From the NCBI GenBank assembly GCA_949152475.1, contig OX424560.1:40121719-40185718 (forward strand): DNA of 64,000 nt, written 5' to 3'. Positions within the stretch are counted from its first letter, which is position 1; each line of letters starts with the position of its first letter. The notes under the pieces were generated by a model, which made no database searches, was not told the origin of the DNA, and saw nothing but the letters and a program-made list of their open reading frames with translations. A program made the translations under genes and the position numbers. Source of the DNA: Terebella lapidaria (taxonomy: Eukaryota > Annelida > Polychaeta > Terebellida > Terebellidae). Shown here piece by piece: positions 23,101 to 42,266 of the stretch.

Positions 23101-25791
23101 GAAGCATTGTTTCCGAGATATCGACGAAAACGAGAAATGCCGACTCGGCAAAAAAATTTCGGGTCAAGGTCAAAGTTCATCCATAATACCCATTAGACAT
23201 GTTTGTCTAGGGCGACGAGTCCGAAAATAACGTCCGTTTCGCTCTACGACACACCGTTTCCGAGATATCAACAAAAACGAAAAATGCCGACTCGGCAAAA
23301 AATTTTCGGGTCAAGGTCAAAGTTCATCCATAATACCCTTTAGACATGTTTGTCTAGGGCGACAAGTCTGAAAATAACGTCCGTTTCGCTCTACGACGCA
23401 CCTCCATGCAGAGTTCTGCAACTATTGCATAAATATTTTTCCAGTTATCGTCCGGAAACCAAGTCTCAAAATTAGCCTTGATTTCATCCTCACGGACCTC
23501 ACGGACCTCGGATCCGGCTCAAAAAGAATAGGGTTCTTCCACATATCATTTCTGACTTGTGGTGAAAATTTGACGAGGATCCGTCAAGGCAATCTAAAGT
23601 TATCGTCCGGAAACCAAAAGTGGCGGAAGAAGAAAAAAAAAAAAAAAAAAAAAATTCTGCTAAAACCATAAAGGCATTTCTGCCGAAATGCCTTAATGAA
23701 CCCCTCTAATAAGACATCCCCTTAGATAAGACCTTAATTTCGTGGCAGAAGGGTAGGTCTTATCTGAGGGGGACCACTGTACATACGTTTTCAGGTATTG
23801 TTCCAGCCAGACACAAGCCTCCAGATCAAGATGATTGGTTGGTTCATCCAACAACAACATGTCGGGTTTGACGTAGAGGGCTCGAGCGAGAGCTATCCTC
23901 ATGCGCCAGCCACCGGAGAAATTCTTCACCTGCGAGGCAAAAATACAACTGTGTCAATGTCTTCAGCATCACAATTGGTGTAGGTCTATGTATTCTCAGG
24001 CTTGGAGCATTGAAGTTCAAATGTTGAGTCAGACACATAATCGCTTCGAGAGTTTGAGCATTGTACATCTCTCGACTGATCAACTAGAATTGATCAGGAA
24101 AGTTGTACTAAACCTCGGCCTTTCTTGTCATCATTCTCCAAGATAACGAACGAATATTGTGAAAATTAACTTAGTATATCACTCAAATCACATTCAAGTC
24201 AGAACAAAAATCGCTTCGAGTGTTTGAGCATTGTACATCGCTCGACTGATCAACTAGAATTGATCAGGAAAGTTGTACTAAACCTCGGCCTTTCTTGTCA
24301 TCATTCTAATGAAAACCAAAGAGTGACAAACAGAAAACACAGAATTCTCCGTGACAGATACCTTCGTCTGTTGCATGTCCTTGGTGAAGCCGAGACCGTA
24401 CAGGATCTCACCGGCCCGGACCTCCGCAATATCAGCCTCCATCTCATCCAGGCGCTCATAGATGTCTGTCAAACGCTCCTGGGCCTCTGTCAACAGGGCA
24501 TCAAACCAAGTCTTAGCAAGGATTGAACAAAGCCAGTATTCATGTATTGATGCACACGGAGTAGATTCACCACTGAGTTACAAATATATTCCCATGTTCA
24601 AACATGATGTCCTAAGCAACACTCCATCAGCCAGCTCTCTCACCTTCAGTGTCTTTGACTGCGAGAGTTTCAGCCTCGGCCTCCAGTCGTTTCTTCTCCT
24701 CGTCCACCTCCATGACACAGGCGAGCGCCGTCATGTCACTCGGAGGCATCTCACGCTTCAGATGGAAGATGTCCAAACTCGCGGGGATAGGCAGTTCTCG
24801 GTTACCAATCGCACTCAGCAAGCTCGACTTGCCTGAAACACGGCAAACACAAATTTTTTCGAGTTAGGGCAGCAAGTTTCAATAGGTTGAGTCGAATCGA
24901 CACTTATTTCTCCTAATTAGTACTGATTTCTGACTTGCATTCAGCACTGCTGAGAGGCTCGACTTACCACAACCGTTGATGCCGATGAGTCCATAGCGGC
25001 GGCCACAGTTAAGCTCGAGTTTAGTGTCAACCAGAAGTTCAGCTCCGTGGAAGGTGATGGACAGATTGTGAATGTGTACATCTCTGCTGTCCACGTGTGA
25101 CGCCAGGACTCCCGTCACGGCCCGGTGGCTGGTCGCAAGGTCAAGGTCACCCAGCTTAGACGCGATCTCATCCGCATTCACACCTGAAATATCAACATGA
25201 TCACAGAAGATTTGTATTTCCAGAACACAGAGGAATATATAAATCCGAATACTTGAGATGACGCTCATCTTATATGCTCTCTAATCTCACTAGTCATTCT
25301 GCTAATTGCTACCAATTTGGTTTTAATACCAAGATTGTCCAAGATTTACAACAATATTTATGACATTTTCATCAGTTCAAGATTTGCAGTCAGACTCTGG
25401 CCAGGAAGTTATTGGAATGTTTTATTTAGTGTGATGCCATGAAAACATGTTGTATGTCTTCAAAACTATTCAAACGTCACGTACTGTCCAGAGTCAATAG
25501 CACGAGATCTCAATCTTGCATTGATTTTCAAAACGACAGTATAAGCCACAACATTTAGTGCAGTTCAAAACTGTGCATAGACTGTTAGTATAACTGACCG
25601 TTGCCATTTGAGACGCCGTTAGAGAGACCATTGGTGACAGGAGTGGCACAGCTTGTCCCGCTATCCGGGGTGTTTGTCTCGGTACCGTTTTCTGATGGTC
25701 CATTTTCTCCAACTTTTTTCTTAGGCTGATCACGTTTCTTGGCTGCCTCCTTCTTACGTTGTGCCTGCTTTTTCTTGGCGTCAGACGGCAT
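20169..25791 (-). CDS. ABCF2: ATP-binding cassette sub-family F member 2
   Basis: Fourteen coding exons in transcript order: 25791-25599, 25183-24968, 24832-24644, 24486-24362, 23929-23787, 22702-22600, 22448-22353, 22237-22118, 22007-21918, 21708-21598, 21386-21324, 21201-21073, 20863-20660 and 20297-20169. The product is 636 aa, intact and in phase throughout. ABCF proteins are soluble twin-cassette ATPases without membrane segments, linked to ribosome/translation functions. The N-terminus is Lys-rich ([19 protein letters not shown]). Cassette 1 has Walker A GINGCGKS, signature FSGGW and Walker [13 protein letters not shown]. The linker is charged. Cassette 2 has [13 protein letters not shown] and [12 protein letters not shown]. 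The sequence follows vertebrate ABCF2 closely. The intron after exon 10 uses a GC donor (GAG|GCAAGT). Intron 5 contains a nested transposon pair; intron 4 a 170-bp-period duplication. Confidence 0.97.
22808..23779. mobile_element. pogo/Tigger-like MITE split by a nested element
   Basis: The inverted ends are CAGTGGTCCCCCTCAGATAA (22808) and its complement ending CACTG at 23779, each flanked by TA (22806-22807 and 23780-23781). Without the nested tandem-repeat element it would be about 178 bp. The right end lies just inside ABCF2 intron 5: the TA supplies bases 6 and 7 of the intron. Confidence 0.85.
22901..23695 (+). mobile_element. Tandem-repeat transposon, copy 3 (nested in the MITE)
   Basis: Full-length copy. 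It has the 5' end ACTAGACGTCAAGGCC with an ATGCCTTGGAGGCAT hairpin, about three 147-bp-type monomers, the shared tail, a poly-A run and the 3' hairpin AAGGCATTT/AAATGCCTT ending at CCTTAA. Because MITE sequence sits directly on both sides, this copy defines the element ends best. Confidence 0.85.
24042..24307. repeat. Direct duplication (96 bp, period 170) in ABCF2 intron 4
   Basis: The block CGCTTCGAG...TCTTGTCATCATTCT occurs at 24042-24137 and 24212-24307 with two or three differences. It contains the palindromic word TGATCAACTAGAATTGATCA. Confidence 0.95.
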
Positions 25792-28549
25792 TCTGAAGCA
25801 CTATTGGGATGGAACGTAAACATTTCTATCAGCTGCATTTCAAGATCTGCTTACTGCATCTACAGACTCTATCCAAGATCCTCTAGAATCTAGCAAACTA
25901 GCACAGAAACCAACTTCATGGAGAATTGTGGAAAAGTACAATTTCTGGTGAAATCGATAGCGAGAATTTTGATCGAACTAATGAAATCATTGATTGCCAT
26001 TCATTATGACTACCATGAAAGTATGAACATTCATGATGACCTGAACATTTCTCAGAGAGCAACAAATGTTGGATTTACAGGTCATACTCAGAATTTCATG
26101 CTCTGGTTAGTTTTTTTTTAAGGAATAAGTTTGATTGGGTTCTGGTGACCTATTCACTACCTCTTCCTATTATCTTGGTTGGTCACTTGGTGCCATATTG
26201 ACTCTATTAATCAGCACCATGCTATCTTCCACTCTATGCCTATGTCACTGGGGGAGGGGGGGGGGGGGACACGATTCGGTAACTGCAGTTACTGAATCAT
26301 TTTCAGGATGGACGAAGACTGTATATATTAGCGCTATATTTGGTCAATATTTTTTCTCATTTGTTGGGTTCTAAACCAAATCTAGAGAGATCACGTGATC
26401 AGATAAATAAGCACATAACCAAGAAATCTGAGTACGCAAATTGATTCACAAGATATTGAAGAACATCGTAGTAACGGATAGATGTCTGGACACGCAATGT
26501 TTGGCTTGGTCATGATCGAAATGTAGAATAATACCTGCCCCATATAAAAAAATCTGTGTCTCACTCGCACCTCATGCTGATTTAGCCCTGTTCGTTTGGG
26601 GCTATTGGATATTCTGATTATAACATTCTGCCTGGATGGGCTATGGGCTATGCATGCACATTTCAACCAGACTCATCTACCAATAGAACAGAACCGTGAA
26701 TTATGTAAATTGCTAATTCCAGAGTTGTGTTTCTGCTCTTTCGGAGCACATGTACAATTTAGTGGGCAATTCTGTTTCTCTATGATAATCAATGATAATG
26801 ATGAGTTATTCAGTGGCACAAAATGATGAATACAGATGAAAAGATCATATAGTTTGTAATAAAGAACACTTTTCTATCATAACCAGTTGTCATTCCGGTC
26901 CTAAGTATGGGAAATTAGTTGGTAATAAAATTGCCCACGTTATTGTACATCCTAGCCGATAAATTCTGCGCGTTTCTAAAGGCGGAATTTAGCAGGAATT
27001 TAGACAGATCATGATGTGAAATGTTAGAGGCTGAAATAGATCTACGAGGTTGAACAGAAAAATACGTTGGTTCACGATTAACTGGTTACAATATCTTTAA
27101 CAGGTAACACTCTGTAACCGAACTGAAACTGGTTAACCGAGTACTTGTTGAAGCCCTATCACCTGTACTACCGGTATTACAGTGAGTGGTTAGGCCGATC
27201 GACTCGGTTCATAAGTGTCTGCGAGTCGGTGATTGCGAAACTGCGAAAGACGGAAAGTTGACGAGTCGAATGACAAAATCAGAATTCAATTTTGTCCCAA
27301 CAAAACGTAGGGCTTTACTTTTAAAACTTTCAAAAACATTCAGCTTACACAAATGTAATTCTTTTTAGATACGAACCGTATGTTTTACCGGACCAGGATC
27401 GTTCTAAAAACAACAAAATCCACGGAGCTTTTGTCGTAAACACAACCGCGCAAAATTTTTCACATGTGTTCCTTTCAGCCGGAAGCTGTCATTTGCCAAA
27501 TATGGAAATTCTCGGAACTGTTCGGTTCTGTACGTGACGCATTTATGACGTAAAGAGTAATTACCACAATTCTGTGTATACAGACATACACACAAGTCAA
27601 GTTCATCGGATCCAGGGCGGACGGAGGGTTTGGGGGTATTTTCTGACGTATAGTTTACAACCAACTGAATATACATAATTCCGGTTTGGGAGAGTGGAGG
27701 CCTTTGTATAAGCAGTAGAATATTTTGGGATTTTGAAGTATTCCAGACAATTTCTGGGGTGTAGTTACAACAGTATTCATGCCGTTTGGATATTTTAAAT
27801 GTATGGACATTCCGGTCTGATGGTCTGAATACGGACGCCGTAATTAAGCCCCCTGACAAAATTTTGGGATTTTGTAGTCCAAATAATTTGTCAGGTGTAG
27901 TACACAACCGCATTTGGGTACACAATTTGCTATTATAGTGGTCTGGAGGCTCCCGAGAAATTTTGGGATTCGTAGTATTTCAACTGATCCCTTGGGTGTT
28001 TTTCACAACGGTATTCGTACAATTGGGATAATTTTGCGATGCATCTTGCAGTACTTCTTAAATTAACGCTTTCTACAAAATTTTTCAATCGTGCAATAGG
28101 CCGGGAGGGGTGGGCACCCCCGCCTGTACCCGCCAGTGAAATCACCAAGGATAGCACATAAAAGTAGGTCTGTTAGGGCATATAAACACTTATTTCCGAT
28201 GTGATCCTCATGCAGGCAAAAAAAAATTGATGACTTCTTGAAACAATGACAGTGCAGCAAAAGAATAAGTAATATGATAAAGTGAAGAAAGATCTGATCA
28301 CAATATCAAATACAAAAGGTGATAATTAATAGCAATGATAAACCTGTGTACACTGCAGGACCTAATGTACCACGGAAATGGAATGATATACTGACCAAAA
28401 GGGAAAAAATGGATAACATTTATACTGTAGGGTGTTTTGTACCATTTCAGAGTGGAACAAGGGTATTAATTAGTATACTTACATTGCAAACGATATACTT
28501 TGATCGTCATGTGGCAGTGCAGTAGGCCCCTAATGGTATTACAGATAAT
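25792..28549. other. Intergenic between divergent ABCF2 and NMT; decayed repeats
   Basis: No gene is recognised. Near 27060-27157 there is an isolated hAT-like end similar to the 14386-14753 element. About 27.7-28.0 kb holds three loosely similar units containing TTTTGGGATTTTGTAGT-like, CAGGTGTAGT-like and CACAACNGTATTCG-like words, an old tandem repeat. A poly-G run sits at 26258-26268. The region must contain the ABCF2 promoter, but no TATA box or distinctive site stands out. Confidence 0.4.
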
Positions 28550-29259
28550 AGGGCTGGACAGTGAGATTTAAAACGTCGCGTTATTTTACGTGATTTCTTC
28601 AATCTAAGGACGAACAACTTTCCCGCCAAAATTGCGGCCAAATTTCGAAAATTCTATTTGTTCGGTTTTATATAACATGCATGTAAATTATCGAAAATCC
28701 GTCGGGACTTCACATCACAGTTAGTGAAGTCTTTCTCCTGCTATTGAAACAATCAGTCGAAATCGCAATTCAATTTATCCCGTTCATTGCACGGTCTGAA
28801 TATAGTATATGTTTTATGGGATTGTCGCTATGACATTGGCCAAACGAAAAGCCATGTTGGTCGGAGTTCATACTTGCAGTTCAATGCTCTTTTGTGATTT
28901 GGGGAACTAGCGATGGTATGACACATATCTAGTATCATTTTAGTTCAAACAGCATATGAATAACTTTGATAATCAAATATGTTGATAAAAATAACCCCTA
29001 AAACACGAGCTGAAAAGGCGGCATTTTGAACATATCACTTTACACTTCCTGTACTTTCAATATTGCCAATAAATATTTGGGAATAATTTTATTCAGATAG
29101 ATTTAGAGCAATATGTGAAATAATAATTTTGTGGGTTACTGGAGAAATCACCTAAATTGAGCAAAACTAACCACGTGGCATTGCTTATCCCCAGAAGGAC
29201 TGTATGCGTCACCAAAACGTCATTTTCGAATGTATGCACAACGAGACTGTCCAGCCCTA
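28550..29259. mobile_element. Inverted-repeat element with AGGGCTGGACAGT ends
   Basis: AGGGCTGGACAGT (28550) is mirrored by ACTGTCCAGCCCT ending at 29259. Similar inner words (AAAACGTC / GACGTTTTGG) suggest a longer decayed TIR. There is no coding capacity. Flanks do not give a clear target duplication, so the superfamily is open, though the AGGGCT start is hAT-like. Confidence 0.65.
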
Positions 29260-29277
29260 TGGTGCTATATATCAAAG

Positions 29278-29735
29278 ATTTTCTATACCAAGATCACTGG
29301 GTGGGAGCTTGCCCATGATTCTTGACGAGTCAACTCGGTAAAAATCTTTCCTCGCAGGGGCTTTGCTCAGCAAAAATCTTTTGTCGCATGGGCTTTCGGA
29401 TGCCCCTGTGATTAAAGATTTTTGCCGAGCAATGCCCCTGCGAGGAAAGATTTTCACCGAGTTGACTCGTCAAGAATCATGGGCAAGCTCCCACCCAGTG
29501 AAGATAGCCCACTCAGGCCAAAACGAAGCGAAAAATCCCCCTGGCGATCAGACTGAGGAATCACTACATTTGCGTTTTTATGAATGAATTTTTGTGACCA
29601 AAACGTCATTTTACGAATGAAAACCACCGTCACCATTGGAAATACGTCAAACTTTCAATCTCACCGCCAGGATCAACACTGTGCAAAATTTCGCGCCCGT
29701 TTTTGGCCTGAGTGGACTATCTTGGTATAGAAAAT
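29278..29735. mobile_element. Outer inverted-repeat element, left arm interrupted
   Basis: The ends ATTTTCTATACCAAGAT (left) and ATCTTGGTATAGAAAAT (right) are inverted. The next block, AGYCCACTCAGGCCAAAA, continues the arm on both sides, but on the left it is separated from the end by the 206-bp palindromic element at 29295-29500. Confidence 0.75.
29295..29500. mobile_element. 206-bp palindromic (foldback) element with 5-bp target duplication
   Basis: It starts CACTGGGTGGGAGCTTGCCC and ends with the inverse. The arms, about 87 bp each, match almost base for base around a loop of about 30 bp. It is flanked by AAGAT at 29290-29294 and 29501-29505. Because the duplicated AAGAT belongs to the arm of the outer element, the order of insertion is clear. 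Confidence 0.85.
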
Positions 29736-30330
29736 TTTCGTACATATTTAGGCCTGGAAAGCATATCCCACAAGATCACAAACTCAGGTCAAAAGAACAG
29801 TGAGAACAGCAAATAAATTAGCGTCAAATTACGTTGGTGCAAGTTACGTCCTTGACGACGGGCCATTGTAGGGCTACAATGCCCAGAGAAAACAATCCTT
29901 ATAAAACAATCAATATATTCCCTACAAAGATGGCCAACTCAGGCCAAAACGGAAGCCAGTTATTCCCCTGACGGTCGGACTGTACATTAGGCTTACTACC
30001 AGAGAGTGTATTACAACAGATTTGATAAGCAGATTTGATAATAATAATAATTATTATATACCCATGTGATATTTCACTCTATTTTCAGTGTAAAGCGATC
30101 ATTGTGAGTAGTTACCATATCGGATCACCTGTGTGTTGCACTTATTGTACAACGGCGGATCTAAATGCTAGTGAGATGAAAACGTCGATAACGTAAATGT
30201 GGCCAGGCCCAAGACAAAATCTTGTTTACAAACAAGCTTGATGACACTAAAAAAGGCCATACATATCCCCCGAACTCACGCAAATAAGCACTCATGAAAA
30301 TTAAAAAGTATTTATGGGGGTATATAATAA

Positions 30331-30449
30331 TAAGGTTCTAGCTGATAACGGGTTGGAAGCACTCGATCGTTCTTGTCGCGCAAGCTCATTTTATGTAGCG
30401 CGCGACAAGAACTCGTGCCTGAAATCCGTTATCACTTCAATAACCTTAT
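30331..30449. mobile_element. Small hairpin MITE
   Basis: AATAAGGTTCTAGCTGATAA and its approximate inverse TTATCACTTCAATAACCTTA bound a core with a second hairpin, GTTCTTGTCGCGC/GCGCGACAAGAAC. It lies 440 bp upstream of the NMT start codon. Confidence 0.6.
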
Positions 30450-30517
30450 AATATTATACTTGTTTTTATCAGACAACAATGGCCGGGTTATTGTTATTGT
30501 TTACACGATATCATCAC

Positions 30518-30553
30518 AAATACATAACGAGAGATCTCTCTCGTTATGTATTT
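30518..30553. repeat. Perfect 17-bp-arm palindrome
   Basis: AAATACATAACGAGAGA is followed by TC and then its exact inverse complement. It lies about 335 bp upstream of the NMT start codon. It could be a MITE remnant or a protein-binding site; nothing else identifies it. Confidence 0.9.
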
Positions 30554-30887
30554 CTGATATATCATGCAGTCTGCTGTAAAGAAATGAGTTGGCTTTCAGG
30601 CGTAATTGAGTGATTCCCACCAGTGCAGGCTGTTGGCGACAAACAGCTACACTGCCTGCTGGGGCCAAAGTGATCCAACATGATTTTATGCGGTGAAAAA
30701 ATATCTCATTGATCTCACGGCCAAAAATATAAAGATCACACATCAAATGTTTCAAAGCATTTCGAAGATCTCTTAAATGTGTACGCATATTTGTCCTGCT
30801 ACTGTTATATTTTTCGTTTTCATTTTCAGACTACCTAGTATTTGACAGACGGCATTCGGTGCGGGACTAACCTGGAAATCAGCAATC

Positions 30888-38053
<7,166 letters not shown>

Positions 38054-40138
38054 TACAGCACCTGTGTGTGTCTTCATCCCCTCGTCTCGCGCACGCACGG
38101 TGTTCACCTCATCAGTCATACAAGGTGTGGAGGCTCATCGCTCAAGTCAGCCACGGTCCAGAAAGTCTGCGTGAACAATCGTCTCCCACTGCAAATTTGT
38201 GTATAAATCTGTCTCGCCCTGGTAAAGTGATTGGAGACTTTGTGGAATATTGTCATGTCACTTGATTCACTTTAAACTGTTGCTCTAATCAAGCTCAGTT
38301 AGAATTCAGTGTCAACTTCCATTTGTAGTTCTAGTGCCACTTTCTATTGCATTATTTCATTTACATGTTCAATAAGTTTTCAACTCCAGAATACATGTAA
38401 TGCCAAACATGACTTGTTAAAAACGTTGGTCGAATGATTGCTTTTCATTGTTGTAGTCATATGAAGTTTGTAGATGTAAGTATAAACTGATACCAAAAAC
38501 AATCACTGATGGTAGATTTTCTGTTAAGATTGATTGTAACGCTTTCATGTACAATTGAGACTTGACCCGAGTGCTTGCTTGCCGGCTCACCAGAGTACTG
38601 ACTGAAACTTGTACAAATCATGTATGAATGAATCAGCCATTGTATCAAAGATGAAGGAATTTGCAATCAGTTCTCACTACTAGGTTCATTCTAACACTGA
38701 TAATGGTTGCATAAATGAAGGATTGAGTGTTGTGGCTGTGAATAAAAAGTTTGTTCAAAGATGACCTCAATCATCATAGTGTGTAAAATATTAACTTTAT
38801 GGGGGTGTGTTTAGGAAGTTGTTCCTTGTCTTCACTGGGGTGTGAACATAGGTTGTAATGAATTCATTAGCTTTATCACGAGAAATAGTCAAGTGTAACA
38901 TCAATTGTACCAGTCTTTACCCAAGTTATTTAGTTTTCAATAAATACCCGTCATTGATGTTAATTCCCTCGGCTCATTTTCACCAAGCCAAATCGAGAGT
39001 ATTTGAACTTGTTCACATCCAACACATGTATTGTTCATGTCAATTGATGTCAGTATTTTGTGCAGTGATATGTGTAGGAATGTTGCTGTATGTATGTGGG
39101 GGGCTTTGTAAAAAAACTTTCTATATTTTGTCTTATTTATTATTCCATGTCCAAACGGGAGGATATCATGTGATTATGTCGCACACCAGGAAACAGTGAA
39201 TGTTGATTGAGAGGAATGCTCGCTCATTCCGAATTTCAATAAATTGCTTTATATAATTTCAGTGGCTGTCTTGGAGTAAGGTGCAGTATTTGACTTTCAC
39301 CATGGTGATCTAACCCCCCTCATTGGCTAGAGAGGCCCCTAGCACCAACTCAAATATACTATAGCTCACTAATGTGCTCGTACCGCACCTTAAACCTGTC
39401 TTGGTTCATTGATCACCTATCAGGTACCATGCTGTAAATCCCTGCAATTTTGTGGACATCAGTGTTTGGGTTTATGCAGGCAGGAGAGTGTGTTCATGGT
39501 TTTGGGAATACAGTGTACTCGTCATTGGGGTGGATTTAACTTGTTCTTGGATTATTAATGTGGTCGGTTTTATCAAAACGTGAAATATATGCCAAAATGA
39601 ATGCATAGGCGATTTATAATATTTGACCTGAACAGGAGTTTGCCCCAACAGGAGAGCATCTTTGCGACCAGGAGTTCTAGGCTAGGCTAGGAGTTATATA
39701 TTCAAGGATTTCTTGAAAGTATAAATCTAATATAACCTACTCTTCCTAGTGTCGCATAGAACATTGGCGTACTTCAGAGCACCATATTCGGTACAATAAT
39801 ACATTTCAGACAGATGAACAACTGAAAACCATGAAAATTCCATGGCGAAAATTTGTTTATTTGGTGAAATCCACCTGAAAACTTTGGTGTCAGTAGTTTG
39901 ATAATTTGCAGAGAAGAATCTTGAAAGAACTGGAAACAGTCTGTGGGACATCAGGTCTTCTTTTTCTTTGCATTAGATACAGGCAGAGTACTGGAAAACT
40001 GCAAAAAGAATACACCAAAAAATTCCAACGATTGACAGTTTGTCAATATATATAGGATATATACTGGATTCAACAGGTTACAACTTCCTTTTCTTCAAAG
40101 TTTCATTTTACTACAATACTCCCGTTGTTCCTAAATTC
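38054..40138. other. NMT 3' UTR and interval to RBM48
   Basis: Candidate NMT poly(A) signals are AATAAA at 38741-38746 and 39239-39244, the latter followed by a GT-rich stretch. On the - strand AATAAA at 39856-39861 could end the RBM48 transcript. No further gene is recognised; the 113-codon ORF starting at 38858 has no recognisable feature. Confidence 0.45.
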
Positions 40139-42068
40139 CTATGTACACATGGTTAAGTTGATTACCTGCTGTACTTTTTCCCGAATGTTGTGTATGGTGT
40201 CATCCATGCTGCTGTTGCCAGTATCTGATGACTTGAACAGCTTACGTTTCCTCTCCATTGCCTCTGGCAGCTGTGGTCCCTTCACGTTGTCAAGGATAAA
40301 CGCATTCTGACGGAGCCGCTCGTTCACTGCGTCCCTGATTGTGCGACGGAACTCGAGTTTTCTTTCCGACGTCACCTGATTGGGGATTTGTGTTTTTGCT
40401 GTCACTTGACGAGGCACGAAGCTTGGCTTGGGGCCTTTCACTTGGTAATCCCGGATTATCGGTGTTTCTGAAGAGGTCTGCAATTTATCACCGCCCTCCA
40501 AGGTATTTTCCTGACTAGATTTTGGAACTTTATTTTGAAGTGTCCTCGGCAAAAACTTTCCCGGGAAATGCTTTGTTTCTGCAGTGCTCACCGATGCTTT
40601 ATTTGTGGTTCTTCCACATATACCAGTAGAAGGTTGTGGAATCGTGTCGTGATTCCGTCCTGAGGGGTTTTGCTGTCGTGGTCCGTGTCCTAAGCCACTG
40701 TGATGTCGCGGCCCGTGACCTTGTATCCTTGGTCCCGGGGGTCTGTGCCATGGTCCTTGTTCCTGTATCCATGGTGGGAGGCTGGAGTGGGAGGATGGGA
40801 CACGTGCATGGTCAAACTGTGGTGGAAGTGGAGGTCGTTGCCATGTCGGTAAGTGCCTGGGTGGTGGAGGGAGGTGAGGGGGTGGTATCCATACGGGACC
40901 GGGATGAGTTAGTTGTGATGTGTTGTCAGTAACAGACATGGGATATGGAAGGCGCTGTCCAGGTTGTGAAGCTTGGACATCATGATTGTGTGCAGTTGGT
41001 TGAGATTTTGATGCAACAATGTCACTAGGGGAGGGTTTATGGTCATTTTGTTCTGTTGATTCTTCTAAAGAAGGGGTATTGTTGTGCTCGGTTGATGGTA
41101 AGGATTTGGCTTTTGTCCATTTCTTCGTTTTGACATGTTCTTCATCTGCATATAAGAAAATACACACAAATCAATACTGTAATCATGTTAATGTCATGCT
41201 AGTATTGAAATAAAAAAAATTATCGGGCCTACCAAACCATTCCAGTGAAATATTGATACTTGTGTTAACGGTATATATTATCATTCTATCATTTACATCA
41301 ATTTCATCGTACATATTCCGACATATATTGATACATCGTACATATTCCGACATATATTATGTTTTAACCCACCAAGTTCATGAATACGTTTCGCAACAGC
41401 CTTTCGACGTTCTTGTAGCTTATTACGTGTATCTTCTATTGATTCATATTCTGGTGCATAGCAAATATGGAGGACGCCTCCATAGAAGGAGAAATCATCG
41501 AGTTTTTTCTTGGCAAACCTGGCAGGGATGAAAGGTAACATGACATTATGACATTAGGACATTGTATAATATAAACAAACCCATACTGTAACTACATAAT
41601 TGTGTGTCATACCGGGCGGATTGTATGTTTCGGAATGCCACCAAATACACTTCGGTGAACTGTTCCGAAGGATATTCGTGCAAGACTCTGTGTTCCTGGA
41701 TTGGACCGTATACAGACAGAAGTTTGAGAAGATCCTGCTCTGCCCCAAGTGCGGGTACACCCTGTATCAGGAGGTACCTTGACTCTAGGTTAATCGTGTA
41801 TACCTGGGAGTGGAAGGAGGAAAAGTAGAAAATCACGCCATACATAGCATAATGCTATTACAAATTTCATTCATTATCGCTCAGTTTACTGATTTGGGTA
41901 GCACCAGGATAATTGGCGTTACAATGTGCTACTAAACCGCGACCATTGCAAAAATGGAATAAATTACGATACTTTTATAGCCTTAGGGTCTCTGCCTTCG
42001 CGGTATTTCGCTCGTGTATCACAAACTTCCGAACGAATATGATGTGACTTCTTCGTGGGCGCTGACAT
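40139..42068 (-). CDS. RBM48: RNA-binding protein 48
   Basis: Four coding exons: 42068-41973, 41803-41613, 41518-41373 and 41145-40139. The product is 479 aa, longer than human RBM48 because of a Pro-rich centre. RBM48, with ARMC7, is a component of the minor (U12) spliceosome. The N-terminus (VCDTRAKYREGRDPKAIKVY) and the RRM (TINLESRYLLIQGVPALG, then FTEVYLVAFRNIQSARFAKK, then FYGGVLHICYAPEYES) match the family well at about residues 15-115. The middle (about residues 210-310) is low-complexity Pro/His/Gly-rich. The C-terminus keeps the family motif MDDTIHNIREKVQQVINL. The start codon lies inside a 106-bp duplicated segment (42055-42266), so a second identical ATG context exists 106 bp upstream in another frame. 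I chose the downstream ATG because it opens directly into the conserved N-terminus. Confidence 0.93.
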
Positions 42069-42266
42069 CTTGTTCATTCGGGAACACGATGCTGATTGGT
42101 TGATATAAAAAATATGAATAGCGTCTGAAAACGTCTTTCGAAAGTATGGAATTCCTTTGTGTGGGCGCTGACATCTTGTTCATTCGGGAACACGATGCTG
42201 ATTGGTTGATATAAAAAATATGAATAGCGTCTGAAAACGTCTTTCGAAAGTATGGAATTCCTTTGT
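42055..42266. repeat. Exact 106-bp tandem duplication over the RBM48 start
   Basis: 42055-42160 and 42161-42266 read the same base for base. Each copy holds, on the - strand, a CCAAT box (inside CAACCAATCAGC) and the ATG with its first codons. The duplication is recent, polymorphic or an assembly artefact. Confidence 0.95.

Noticed and set aside
40636-40932. 98-codon + strand ORF rich in Val and Gly
   Set aside because: Antisense shadow of the Pro/His-rich exon 4 of RBM48.
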